This document shows, piece by piece, positions 1-10,415 of a DNA stretch of 64,000 nucleotides (positions are counted from its first letter, which is position 1; every line of letters begins with the position of its first letter). Where the stretch lies: positions 186,001-250,000 of the forward strand of contig CALVKR010000003.1 of NCBI GenBank assembly GCA_944332995.1. Reading direction: 5' to 3'. A model generated the notes under the pieces. It saw nothing but the letters and a program-made list of their open reading frames with translations. It did not search any database and was not told the DNA's origin. Origin of the DNA: an uncultured Clostridia bacterium (lineage in GTDB: Bacteria; Bacillota; Clostridia; Christensenellales; CAG-917). A program made the position numbers and the translations under genes.

Positions 1-3000
1 GTCGGAAGTGAGAATATAATCACCCTCAATCGACGGATTGGTAAGGCGTGCTTCCGCTTCCGTCTTGTAAGAAACGGAATTTACAACCTTGCTGTAACGC
101 AATGTGTGAATCGACGAATCATACTTGGTGTACGTCGCCACCGTCTTGCCCGAAGCGTCGGTGGTAAGAGTTCTGCCGTAATATCCGTTTGCGTCCTCTA
201 CGTAGAGGTCGTCTTCGTGCTCAACAAGATATTTGAACAGGTAGTAGTTTGTAACTTTCTGATAACGTGTCGCCGACTTATACTGCGCCTTACCTGCCTC
301 ATCGAGGTCGTCGTAGAGGACGTATGTTCCGAGTGCGCCGTAGTTAGCCTTTTTCGTTTCGCTGTAAGTGTTATACTCGGCCTTATCGATAGTGGTTTTA
401 CCGTCCGACAAGAGAACATACCTTTCAGCATCATCTGCGATAAAGACGTAGTCGCCGTTGGCGTATTGACGGAAGGAGTTGACCTCGGTGTATCTTTCCT
501 CGTAAGGAAGTATGAGCGAATATTCCGCTTCGACCCACTTGTAGTCGCCGTCGCCCGCATCTGTACCCAAAGCGGTCTTGAAGTAACCTTTATAGAAGAA
601 GTATGTATAATCTCCCGAAGCGCCCTGTCCGTAAACTCTGTTGGAGTCTTTGACCTGAGCATAATCGCTCGTCATGATATCGATAACTCTGGTAAGCGAG
701 GCTACGGGGACTCTCAGTCCGAGGTCGCTGACGTTGATGGTGGCAATTCTGCCTATGTTAGCTTCCGAAACGGCAAGTTGCTCGTCGTTGGCGTCAAGCC
801 AGATGTAGCTGTTGAGCCTGTAAACGACGCCGTTGTAGAGGAAGTACCATTCCGTAACGGAAGTATCGTATTGAGATGCAAGATCGGCGTTGGCAAAATA
901 TCCGTAGCCGTATCTCGTGTAGCTTTCATTACCCGCAGCAAAAGAGGCGTTCCAAGCGGTTTCAGTTCCGTCCTCGCCGATATAAATCTGAACAAAGCTG
1001 CGAGCGTTGATAACTTCAAACGTAGCTTGCTTTCTGTAAACGCCCGAAGCGTTCTTGTGCCAGCTGTAATCATACGTATCGACAACCGTCAAGGTTGCTC
1101 CCGCATTTGAAACGGTGGCGAAAGCGTAGAGCTGCGAATTTACTTCAACGTAAAGCGGTCCGTTCTCGAAGGTCTTACCGACGTCTGCGCCGGATACGTA
1201 AACGTATTTAGCTCCGTCGTAAGCGACTTCCGAGCGGTCTTGAGTAAAGAGACTGAGACGTCCGTATTCTCTCACGAGCGTAGCACGCGATATGTCGATA
1301 TAATTTCCGTCGGAGAGAATAAATTGTCCGATAGTATTTAACTGATAGTAATTGCCCTGTGCGGTAGCCGTCAAAGGAGCGTAAGTCTTGACGCCGTCGA
1401 CGTAAATTTCCGCATAGTCGCCGTAGGTTGACGAAACGTATTGGTCACCCACTTTGAAGAAGCGTCTTGCAATCTGATAATAGTTGCCTTCATACAATAC
1501 GTAGCTGTTGAGAGATGCGGCAACCGTTATTTCCTGCGTGGAAACAGGCGTCGTGGTATCGACGTAGCCGTTGCCTATCTTGATATAAGTTCCGCTTGCG
1601 CTTTCCGAATAGGTTCCGTCGCCGTTGGATACGTAGCGTGTCGGATAATCGGAAATGCGATAGTAGTTATTTTGATATTTGACGTAAGCGTTGCCGTAAA
1701 CGTTTTCGTTTTCAACGCCGTTGCCGTGGAGATAATATCCGATAGCGTATTTGTCGTTATCGCTTATTTCCTCGCTGAAGTCGAGCAATTCGTAATAGAG
1801 ACCGCCGGTAACGTAGTAGTCGCCGTTTTCGTTTTCATAATATACGTTTTGGTCGATATCGTGCTTTGTATAGAAAGTGGTATCTCTTGCAACGATATAC
1901 TGTCCGTCGTTGACGTCGATATAACCCGTTCCGACAGAACCGTCGATACCGCACTCAACTGCGTTGTCGATGAGAACGTATCTGTTGAGAGCCTTGTCGT
2001 AGTGATATTTGCCTAAAAGCTCGCTCACGTTGACGGGCTTGAACATCTCATAAATGTTGCTGAATCTGTCGGAATTGCAAATTTCGTCGAAGTCGAGGAT
2101 ATCGTGGCTGAATTCGCCCTTATCGATGCTGAGAGTCAAATTGAGCTCGTCAAACACGTCGCCGATATCGCCGAGCGACGGGAAGAGCAATCCGAGTATG
2201 ACCGAGAAGAAGCTCTTGGTCAAAACGAGTTCGATTGCGGGGTCGGATAAGATAAATTCAATGACAGCGTCCGCAGCTCTTGAAGATACGGGAACAGCCG
2301 TCGGGTCTGCCGAAGATACAGCTTCGGAAGAATTTCCGCTTTCCGTCGAGCCGGAAGCGATGAGGTCGGAAATGTTTTCGACAATATCGACGATGTTAGG
2401 AATATATGCGACAGGTGCGCCTTCAAAGAGGTCACGTCCGTCGATATAGAGCGTGTTGTTGGCAAGGTATATACCTCCCCTCGAAATAACGTTTCCGTTT
2501 TCGTCGTATTTGTAGTTGCCGTAGGTGTCGAGTTCGACAAGTTCCAAGGCTATCTCGAGCGAACTGAGTTCGCTTCTCTCGAGGAAGTCTTTAAAGGTGT
2601 ATATTTCCTTATAAAGTCCGTTTTCGTCTTCAACGTAGGAAACAACCTCTTTGCCGTCTTCGTCATAGTCGATTTGCTCGGAATACTTGGTGCCGGTATA
2701 CGTCGTGCCATTTGTGGCTTCCCACTCGCTTATGAGTTCGTAACCGTTTTTGGTGAAGTAGTCCAAGAACAAATCGCCGAGGTTGAAGTTTGCGCTGAGT
2801 TTACCGCCGACAGCGTCGTAGAATTCCTGGTCGGACATCAAAGATATCATCATATCTCCGAAATACGAGCCGAGCAGGTCGGACGAATGGAACAGCGTCG
2901 ACAAATCGTAGCTTGCTTCACCGCTTGAGCCGACGTAGAGTTTGCCCAAAACGGAGAGGTTGTAAGTCTGACCGGTGTAGTTGGTCAAATCGGCGAAATC

Positions 3001-6000
3001 GTCTTCGGAAACGCCGTCGCCCCAAATGGATGTGGATTCGCCTATCTCAATTGCAAATGCCGCCGCAAGAGAAAGTTTGAGCCTTAATCCGTCAACAGTT
3101 TCCATACCCACCGAAATGGACGGCTTGCCGTCAAACGCAGGGTCGCTGAGGGTAAGGAACAATCCGCTCGACTCCTCGTCGAGGAAGAATCTCGAAAGGT
3201 CGACGGGGTCGTTGCTGAACAGCGCCACGACTGCCTGAAGCATATCGGTGTTGAACATTATGTTGATCGAGTCGAGCGTCTTGAGCGTGGCTCCGCTTCT
3301 GAGCTTTGCCTTTACGATAACGGTTTTGACAATTGCGTTCAACACCTTAGAAAGCGTAGAAGTCGTATCGTCTGCCGTTTCGTCCGTGGTGGTAGCTTCG
3401 CTGTCACCGCCCAAAGAGCCGAGTTCGTCAAAGAGGAAGTCCGCCGAAAGTTTAGCTTTGGGTCCGTCTATGCCGCTGAGATCGAGGAACAGATAATTGT
3501 TCTTGAGGTAAACGCCTACCGTCTTTTCCGCTACTTTTTGGTTGTTGGAATCGAGCATCGAAATTTCGATACCGAATTCGCATGCGTTGAGGAGAGTTTC
3601 AAGCGAGAAGTTATCGACAAACTGAAGCAGGTCGTCCTCTCCTTCTATGACGGAATAGATGCCGAGTTTTTCAAGATTGATATTTCCTTTTAATGTCAAT
3701 ATCAAGGTAGTGTTGACAGCGTCGTCGGCATAGAATCTGAGAGCAATGGTCTCGAGCAAGTCGCCCAATGTTACGTCGCTGCCGAAATTGACGCCGTTGG
3801 TTATCGAAGTTATAAAGTCAAGACCTAACGCCGCATCGAGCATTTCCTGGAATTCTCTTGCCACTCTCTGGTATGTTCCGAATTCGTCCTGAACGAAATG
3901 CATACCGTCGGCAAGCATCGAGTACCTGTCTTCGGGAGCTACGTAGTTGGGATCGGAAGTATTACCGGCATTGCTGACCAAAATCTGCGTTTCGGTCATC
4001 GGAACGAACGTGGCGTCAAGAGCATAGTTGAAGTAGAAGTCGAACGAGAACGTAAGCAAAGGATTATCGTCAAAGTTGTTGAGCGTAGGATTGCCGTCCT
4101 CGTCAACGCCCGCTTGAAGTCTTGCGATTGCGTCTTGAAGTTTAGAAGACGTCTTCTGAAGTTTTTCGTAAACTTCCAAAGACGAAATCAATATATACGT
4201 TCCGTCTACGTTGATGTAATCGGTAACCTGCGCCGTCTTATCCGAAACGGGCGTATAGTTATCGGGCGTGGTCATTTCATATACGTTGACCTCGCCGTCC
4301 GTGACGAGTTCGACATAGCTGTCGCGGTAGTAAACGTAGTAGCCGGAAAGGTCTTCCTTTTCTTCGGGACGGTCGATGAGGTTATAACGGTCGGAAATAA
4401 GTCCCGTGGCGAGATAAGGACGAACGATTGATATGCTTGCGTCAAAGAGCTCGGAATTGATACCTACCAACACCGAAGGAGTGAGCAAGTCGAGCGAAAC
4501 TTCGACTTCGAGTCCGAGATCGACGGGGTTGCCTTCGTCGTCCACCATAGAATTGATGATTGAGTTGATATCCATTTGCTCGTCTTCCGGCTTGCCGTTG
4601 TTAATGAAGTAGTTTATCAAGGCAAGAACGAGATTTTGAGCAAGCGTCAAAGATACTTCTTTACTTGCAATCTGAATGATAAGTTCGAGTGCCTGTTTAG
4701 AATCGATAGTGGCGTCCCCACCTTCTTCGGGGTCGGCGCTCGAAACCGCCTCGCCGCCTGACGGAGAAGTGACTGAGGTTGTCAAATCAGAGATGATACC
4801 GTTGATTGCGTCGTTGACGATAAGTCCGATATCGATATTTTCCAATATGAAGTTATCCTCGCTGAGTGCTCCGAGTTCGACGTAGAGCGTGCTGCCGAGG
4901 AGGTAGAGACCGAACATAACCTTGCCGTCGGTATTGTCTCTCAATACGACGTAAAGTTCGGTGGAGTCCGCATTTGCGATATTGATATTCGCTTCGATTT
5001 CGACAGTCAAATCAAGCCATATATCTTCTTCTATATCGATACCGAAATCGAGAACAAGGTCGGCTATGAAGGCTTTGAGATAATTGTCTATTTTAATGAC
5101 ACCGTCTTTCTCGTCTTGAGAATTTTTGAGCTGTCCTTGAATTGCAATCTCAAATGCGAGTGAGAATTGTGACAAATCCTGCAAGGAGATGTAATCGGTG
5201 TTGTCTATGTTTGCTCCAATTGACTTTCTGTTAAACGAAATAGTCGGAGTGGAAGCGAAAAGTTCGAGTTGCAACGGGTCTATGCCCGCAGATATATTGA
5301 GGTCGTGCGAGTTGAAGCCGTAGGAAATATAGGACCTGTCGGGGTTCATTTCCGCCATAGGCTTGAGCGTTTTGGTGCCGTCCTCGTTTTCTTCATACAT
5401 TCCGGGGATAAACTGCGCCAAAAGCACTGCAAGGAATTTGGACGAGAGGTTGACCAAGAAGGTTTCTTCGCTCATCGTGATTGCGGAAAGTCCCGTGCTG
5501 AGCAAGACGGCAACGAGATCCATCGTTGCGTTTTCGCTCTCACCGCCCTCTTCCTCTTCATCGCCCGTATCGGGAGTCTCATCGGGATTGACAATGCTCA
5601 TAAACATCGTCTTTTCCGCACCGTCGTGGCTCGCCGTGATGATGACGGGACCGGAGCCGACCGCCTCAACGACGACCTGTCCGTAATTGTTTACGGAAAC
5701 GGTTGCGATTGCTTCATCGGAAGACGTAGCGGAAACGGTTCCCCGCGGATTATCGAATGCCTCCCAGCGATATTGCCCGCCTGTTTCAAGCTGGGTGTAA
5801 ACCTTATCGACGACGTTGACTTTTATGGTCTTTTCGATAAGTTCGCCGTCGTTATTCGTATAGCTGATATCCACGACGCACTCGCCCAAAGCGTTGCCCG
5901 TGAATTTGACCGCTCCGTTTTCGGCGACAGCCGAAACGATAGCGTCGTTTTGACTCTTTACGATGAGGTCGGCAAAGTTGCCGTCCGAGCCGACTTTGGC

Positions 6001-9000
6001 GTCGGAAGCGACTTGGCTCTTCACGTCGACGGTATTGCCTTTTTTAACGCCGAGTTCTGCGTCATAAGCGGTGCCGAGCAAGCCGAGGAGCGAACCGATA
6101 TCGAAGCCGTCCACCATAATGTGCACGTTTTGAATGAGCGCCGTTTCAATGTCGAGATAGAGCGTGCTGTAAGGAACGCCGAGGTCGTTTTCGCCCTTAT
6201 ATACGAGATAGAGAGCCATAATCTTCTGACTCGTCGGGTTGGAGAGATTTCCGTCCCAAATTTCAATGGAAAGGTCGGAGTGAGTGAGTATGTAATTGAA
6301 ATCGAGAACGCTGTCGAGGTTGAACGTCTTGTCGTTCATATTTATTCCGCTGAGGTCGAATCTCAAGAGCGCGGAAATCTTGAAGCCCAAGGTTTCGGTT
6401 ACCTGCGAAGGAATTTCGAAAGCGACGAGGAGCTGATAGAGCAAGCTGCCGAGTGCCGCCGAATCGGTGGTATAAAGGCTTTCGATCCAATCGCCCAGCT
6501 GCCATTTTTCCTCTTCGTTGGTAGCGTCGCTCTGATATGCGGAAATCTCTATGCCGCCTTCGAGTTCGAGGAAGATACCTTCGAGGTTGACGGAACCGTC
6601 CTCGTTGAAGAGTTCGAGCTTGTTGTAACCCTCGTCGAAATCGGTGACGGAGATGTCACGCTGACTGAATGTGATATCGGGAGCGTTGACGTTGAGTTCA
6701 ACCATAATCATACGCTCGTTTTTATCGTTGTTGATTGCAACGTAACCTGTCAATCCCGACGGTTTGGTCGAGCCGTCTTCGTATTCCGTTTCATTGTATC
6801 TGATTTCAAGCGCCGCCTCTATCTCGGAGAAGCCGAGACCCAATTTGTTGAGAACGAGTTGCGTGAGACCGTCAGCGACTTCGAGGATAAATCTCGTATC
6901 GGAAAGAGCCATCGAAAGCAAGAGTGCGACGTCGTATTTTTTGACGACACCGTTGTCGACGTATTCGGTATCGAAATCGATGAGTTCGGAAGCGGATACG
7001 GCTTCATCCGTAGTCGCACTTTCCTCCCCGCCGAGCGAGGCAAAGAGGTTGCTAGCGAGCAATACTTCCATTATCGCCTCAAACATATTGAATTCCAAAG
7101 CGATTTTTTCAAGTCCGAGCCACTCTGCGTCAATATAGAGGCTACCGCCGTAGTAGTAGATACCCAAAATCGTGCTCGGATATGCGCCGTTTATGCTTCT
7201 TGTCAGCTGCAACATAAACTGAGTATTGTTGTTGCTGTACATCGAGCCGGTGGCAACCATCTGATTGAAGGTTTCCTCGTCTTTGAGGTATTGCATGAGC
7301 GGAGTGAAGTCTACGCTGAGTTCGAGGTCAAACGCATATTCCGCCGAGATGTTTTCTTCTACGACAAGCGACTGAATGGCGCTGTCCATGACAAGACCGA
7401 GCTTTTCGAGGAGCGCCGCCACGCCTTCTTGCAAGTCAACCTGACCGGCTATGATATCGACGTTGAGCGCACCGCCTACGGCGAGCGAGAGATAGGGGTT
7501 TTCCATAAAGTCGACGTATCCGCTCTCTTTGTAAATCGCTTCGGGAGAGTCGGAATCGGAAACTTTAAATCCGACTATCCTGCCGTCGTTGTAAATAGGC
7601 TCGTATCTCGTTCCCGTATAGGAATCGAGGTCTTCGATCTTCTCGTAATCGGGAGTAAGGAATTGTTCCGTTGCCGCTTTAATCGTGAAATCGGAAAGTG
7701 CGAAGTTCATATCGAAACGGTTTCCGCTTGCAAGGAAAATATCGATTTGAAGCTCGTTGAGGTTGAGGCCGTCTGCAAGGGCGATTCTGATACCGCCGCT
7801 GATATTGTCCATATCACCGACAACGAGTTTGTCGTCAAGCTCGAGTGCCGCAATAAGGTTTGAAACAAGGCTGCCTGCAAGATAGAGCGACAACGTTTCG
7901 GAGCCGATGTCGACGCCGGAAATCATAGCGGCGATAATTGCAACGATATCCACACCGCTCGATTCGCCGTCGGTGGTTTCGTCCGAGCCTACCGCCTCGT
8001 TCGAAACTTCTTCTTTTCCTATAAAGTCGGAAAGGTCGACTTTTACTTTCTGAATATTAAAATAGGATAAATCTATATATAATACTTTATTTATATAATA
8101 AAGCTCGAGATACTCCGTTCCGTCTGCGTCCACCACGGTGAAGCACAACTCGCTTTCAAGGAAGTTCGCAAAATCGATATTTCCTTCGATGTTGAAATAG
8201 AGTTTTGCCTGCGTGGTATTGTCGAGGTGCATGAGGACTTGCAACAGCAAAGTGCTTGCCGAAGTGACGTCACGGTATTGAATGGTCGTGAAGTCGCCGT
8301 TTGAAGTATAAAGGTCAAGCTCACCCTTGAGCGAAACGTAAAGTTTGCCGATAGAGAACTGACCGTTTTCGTCTCTTTCGTAGTTGAGATAATTTGCGCT
8401 ATCCGCCTCGACTTTTGCCAAAGCCTCGGACATATCGATGACGTTTTGAAGCTGTGTTATCGTGCCGTATGTAAGTTCCGCGACAGCCTTCACCATAAAG
8501 CCGTCAAACGGGTCTGCCATATTGATTGTGAAAGTAAGATTGTTTCTTGCGAAATTATCCGATTCCGTCCTGTTGTTGAGCACGACTTCCGCCGACTTGA
8601 TGGGCAGCGTCGAATCGGGAGCGAAAATGCTGACGATGCTGTTTAAGGTTTCCTGTCCTATGACAAGGCTGAAACGCTCGAGACTGAGCCAACCGCCTTC
8701 GCCCATGACCACTTCGAGATTCGATAAAATATCGGAAATAATCGCCATATAGTCGGTCGAATCGGCAGCCGTTTGAGCTTCGTTTACCAAGGTGTGTCTG
8801 GTGAACACTTCGCCGTTTAAAATCATGTTTTTGACGAGCGAGTAAACTTCCGCTTTGGGCATCACGTTGCCGTCCGCCATATTGACGTCGACGTATTCCG
8901 AAACAAGGTAAGCCATCTTTTCGGAGAGTGAGGTAACGTCGGCCGCACCTTCCGCCTCACCGCTCGAGCCGATACCGGCGACAAGTCCTTCAATGGCGTC

Positions 9001-10365
9001 GTCTATCGTGGCAATAAGGTCAAAGTTCTGAAGTTTGTATTTGCTGCCCTGGCCGAGTATTCCCTGCAAATCGAGATAGAGAGTCTCGCTGGCGCCGACA
9101 TAATACAAACCGAGCCTTACCGTGCGGTTTGAACCGCCGTATAATTCAAAGAATACGTTTGTTTTGGAATTGTCTTTAAAGTCGAGCTCCGCCCTGAGAG
9201 ACATCTCGAGTTTGTAAATTGCGGGCTCGAAAGAAATAGTTTTATCTTTGATGAGGTCTTCGATTTTATCGCTCATAACGCCGGCAAGCAGAGCGCCGAG
9301 GGAGTCGACGATACCGCCTATCGTTATATCTTTCTCCGTCGTGGAAACGGAAACGGACGCATCGAGGCTGAGCGTCGTGAACGAGAAATCTTTCATTTCG
9401 GCATTTTCGATATAGTCGGGGAGAACGACTTTCTGAATACCGTCGACAGATGCGCTGTTGAATCCGAGTTCGATAGCTACGTCTTCGGGCACGCTTCCTT
9501 TGCCGTAGTCTATTGCGGCGTCAAGATTTACGCCGGACAACACGGAATTGTCGAAATCTGCCTCGATTGTGGCTTCGAGGTTAGGAATGAGAGCGGAAAG
9601 ATTGGTGAGATCAAGACCGGTAATATCTCTGACGACTTCAAGAATATCCTGATAATCGGCAAGCATTCCCTGAACGATACCGAGCAACGTCGGCAAGAGA
9701 GTGTTCAAGGCAAGCTCTACTCTTACTCTTTCCTTACCTGCTCCGAGCGAAACGAGATGGCTCTTTCCGAAAAGCATGGCGGGAATAAAGTTGGACAAAG
9801 GCTGTCCGAGTATTGGAGTCGAAAGCAAATCGTCAAGCGTTCCCGAAAGGTCGAGAGAACCGGTTATCGACTGAATGAGTTTGACGAGTTTGGTGAGGTC
9901 GACGTCGTCAGCGCTGAGTACGTGCATTCCGCCGAACAAGGTTCTGAGGTCGGCATAAAGGTTACCGTCGAAGTAATAAACGCCGATGATAATCTTTTTG
10001 TTCTCGCCGTTCTGGTCTGTCGAACCGAGCTCGAATAAGAACTTGCTCTGCTCGTTGTCGTAAACGTCGATGGACCCCTGCGTGTTTATGAAGTACTTCG
10101 AGCCGACGGAATCTTTCAAGAAGGTGAAGTAGAACGTCGTATCGAAGTTCAGAAAACTCGCGTCCCCTCCGTCACCCAAGAGCCCGCCTATACCCTTGTA
10201 GATTTTGTCCCAGGCGTAACTCTGAGTAATTTCGGTCGCGGAATCATACGCCCCGTCTTCGTAGAGGTCGCTGATTTTGGTAGGTTCGCCGCATGCCGCA
10301 AAGACGCCACATACCGTCACGACAAGCACCACTACCATTAAAAGCAATCCGATCTTCCTTTTCAT
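1..10365 (-). CDS. Giant multi-module lipoprotein, 3' end outside the window
   Basis: One frame stays open from the ATG at 10365 to the window edge: 3,455 codons with no stop. A GGGAG ribosome site lies 8 nt upstream. The N-terminus is a lipoprotein signal: basic start, hydrophobic core, lipobox VFAAC with Cys25, so the protein should sit on the outer face of the membrane. A degenerate hairpin motif of the type G-[ILV]-Y-Y-x(3-8)-L-Y-[IVA]-D-L recurs near residues 132, 418, 752, 1066, 1385, 1818, 2285 and 2631. It is usually followed by an acidic Ser/Glu/Asp/Thr linker and an Ile/Leu-rich helical stretch, which suggests about eight modules of 290-470 residues. Residues about 1440-1600 resemble bacterial Ig-like (Big_2) domains. 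From about 2790 on, short Tyr/Gly-rich strands take over. I do not recognise a catalytic domain; a cell-surface or adhesin-like role is inference. Long open frames on the opposite strand (for example 5269-7863) are codon shadows. Confidence 0.88.
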   Translation of the reverse strand, partial: MKRKIGLLLMVVVLVVTVCGVFAACGEPTKISDLYEDGAYDSATEITQSYAWDKIYKGIGGLLGDGGDASFLNFDTTFYFTFLKDSVGSKYFINTQGSIDVYDNEQSKFLFELGSTDQNGENKKIIIGVYYFDGNLYADLRTLFGGMHVLSADDVDLTKLVKLIQSITGSLDLSGTLDDLLSTPILGQPLSNFIPAMLFGKSHLVSLGAGKERVRVELALNTLLPTLLGIVQGMLADYQDILEVVRDITGLDLTNLSALIPNLEATIEADFDNSVLSGVNLDAAIDYGKGSVPEDVAIELGFNSASVDGIQKVVLPDYIENAEMKDFSFTTLSLDASVSVSTTEKDITIGGIVDSLGALLAGVMSDKIEDLIKDKTISFEPAIYKLEMSLRAELDFKDNSKTNVFFELYGGSNRTVRLGLYYVGASETLYLDLQGILGQGSKYKLQNFDLIATIDDAIEGLVAGIGSSGEAEGAADVTSLSEKMAYLVSEYVDVNMADGNVMPKAEVYSLVKNMILNGEVFTRHTLVNEAQTAADSTDYMAIISDILSNLEVVMGEGGWLSLERFSLVIGQETLNSIVSIFAPDSTLPIKSAEVVLNNRTESDNFARNNLTFTINMADPFDGFMVKAVAELTYGTITQLQNVIDMSEALAKVEADSANYLNYERDENGQFSIGKLYVSLKGELDLYTSNGDFTTIQYRDVTSASTLLLQVLMHLDNTTQAKLYFNIEGNIDFANFLESELCFTVVDADGTEYLELYYINKVLYIDLSYFNIQKVKVDLSDFIGKEEVSNEAVGSDETTDGESSGVDIVAIIAAMISGVDIGSETLSLYLAGSLVSNLIAALELDDKLVVGDMDNISGGIRIALADGLNLNELQIDIFLASGNRFDMNFALSDFTIKAATEQFLTPDYEKIEDLDSYTGTRYEPIYNDGRIVGFKVSDSDSPEAIYKESGYVDFMENPYLSLAVGGALNVDIIAGQVDLQEGVAALLEKLGLVMDSAIQSLVVEENISAEYAFDLELSVDFTPLMQYLKDEETFNQMVATGSMYSNNNTQFMLQLTRSINGAYPSTILGIYYYGGSLYIDAEWLGLEKIALEFNMFEAIMEVLLASNLFASLGGEESATTDEAVSASELIDFDTEYVDNGVVKKYDVALLLSMALSDTRFILEVADGLTQLVLNKLGLGFSEIEAALEIRYNETEYEDGSTKPSGLTGYVAINNDKNERMIMVELNVNAPDITFSQRDISVTDFDEGYNKLELFNEDGSVNLEGIFLELEGGIEISAYQSDATNEEEKWQLGDWIESLYTTDSAALGSLLYQLLVAFEIPSQVTETLGFKISALLRFDLSGINMNDKTFNLDSVLDFNYILTHSDLSIEIWDGNLSNPTSQKIMALYLVYKGENDLGVPYSTLYLDIETALIQNVHIMVDGFDIGSLLGLLGTAYDAELGVKKGNTVDVKSQVASDAKVGSDGNFADLIVKSQNDAIVSAVAENGAVKFTGNALGECVVDISYTNNDGELIEKTIKVNVVDKVYTQLETGGQYRWEAFDNPRGTVSATSSDEAIATVSVNNYGQVVVEAVGSGPVIITASHDGAEKTMFMSIVNPDETPDTGDEEEEGGESENATMDLVAVLLSTGLSAITMSEETFLVNLSSKFLAVLLAQFIPGMYEENEDGTKTLKPMAEMNPDRSYISYGFNSHDLNISAGIDPLQLELFASTPTISFNRKSIGANIDNTDYISLQDLSQFSLAFEIAIQGQLKNSQDEKDGVIKIDNYLKAFIADLVLDFGIDIEEDIWLDLTVEIEANINIANADSTELYVVLRDNTDGKVMFGLYLLGSTLYVELGALSEDNFILENIDIGLIVNDAINGIISDLTTSVTSPSGGEAVSSADPEEGGDATIDSKQALELIIQIASKEVSLTLAQNLVLALINYFINNGKPEDEQMDINSIINSMVDDEGNPVDLGLEVEVSLDLLTPSVLVGINSELFDASISIVRPYLATGLISDRYNLIDRPEEKEDLSGYYVYYRDSYVELVTDGEVNVYEMTTPDNYTPVSDKTAQVTDYINVDGTYILISSLEVYEKLQKTSSKLQDAIARLQAGVDEDGNPTLNNFDDNPLLTFSFDFYFNYALDATFVPMTETQILVSNAGNTSDPNYVAPEDRYSMLADGMHFVQDEFGTYQRVAREFQEMLDAALGLDFITSITNGVNFGSDVTLGDLLETIALRFYADDAVNTTLILTLKGNINLEKLGIYSVIEGEDDLLQFVDNFSLETLLNACEFGIEISMLDSNNQKVAEKTVGVYLKNNYLFLDLSGIDGPKAKLSADFLFDELGSLGGDSEATTTDETADDTTSTLSKVLNAIVKTVIVKAKLRSGATLKTLDSINIMFNTDMLQAVVALFSNDPVDLSRFFLDEESSGLFLTLSDPAFDGKPSISVGMETVDGLRLKLSLAAAFAIEIGESTSIWGDGVSEDDFADLTNYTGQTYNLSVLGKLYVGSSGEASYDLSTLFHSSDLLGSYFGDMMISLMSDQEFYDAVGGKLSANFNLGDLFLDYFTKNGYELISEWEATNGTTYTGTKYSEQIDYDEDGKEVVSYVEDENGLYKEIYTFKDFLERSELSSLEIALELVELDTYGNYKYDENGNVISRGGIYLANNTLYIDGRDLFEGAPVAYIPNIVDIVENISDLIASGSTESGNSSEAVSSADPTAVPVSSRAADAVIEFILSDPAIELVLTKSFFSVILGLLFPSLGDIGDVFDELNLTLSIDKGEFSHDILDFDEICNSDRFSNIYEMFKPVNVSELLGKYHYDKALNRYVLIDNAVECGIDGSVGTGYIDVNDGQYIVARDTTFYTKHDIDQNVYYENENGDYYVTGGLYYELLDFSEEISDNDKYAIGYYLHGNGVENENVYGNAYVKYQNNYYRISDYPTRYVSNGDGTYSESASGTYIKIGNGYVDTTTPVSTQEITVAASLNSYVLYEGNYYQIARRFFKVGDQYVSSTYGDYAEIYVDGVKTYAPLTATAQGNYYQLNTIGQFILSDGNYIDISRATLVREYGRLSLFTQDRSEVAYDGAKYVYVSGADVGKTFENGPLYVEVNSQLYAFATVSNAGATLTVVDTYDYSWHKNASGVYRKQATFEVINARSFVQIYIGEDGTETAWNASFAAGNESYTRYGYGYFANADLASQYDTSVTEWYFLYNGVVYRLNSYIWLDANDEQLAVSEANIGRIATINVSDLGLRVPVASLTRVIDIMTSDYAQVKDSNRVYGQGASGDYTYFFYKGYFKTALGTDAGDGDYKWVEAEYSLILPYEERYTEVNSFRQYANGDYVFIADDAERYVLLSDGKTTIDKAEYNTYSETKKANYGALGTYVLYDDLDEAGKAQYKSATRYQKVTNYYLFKYLVEHEDDLYVEDANGYYGRTLTTDASGKTVATYTKYDSSIHTLRYSKVVNSVSYKTEAEARLTNPSIEGDYILTSD

Positions 10366-10388
10366 AATAATTTCTCCCTTACGCGTGA

Positions 10389-10415
10389 TATACGCGTGCG
10401 TGCGCGCGTGCGCGT
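10389..10415. repeat. 27-nt perfect alternating pyrimidine-purine tract
   Basis: Every base alternates pyrimidine and purine, mostly CG and TG steps, directly upstream of the giant lipoprotein gene and ending 24 nt from its ATG. Such tracts favour left-handed Z-DNA and are prone to slippage. It is far more GC-rich than the flanking AT-rich sequence. Confidence 0.8.

Noticed and set aside
5269-7863. An 864-codon open frame on the plus strand
   Set aside because: It is exactly codon-aligned antisense to the giant lipoprotein gene, has no ribosome site and its residue pattern is that of a codon shadow.
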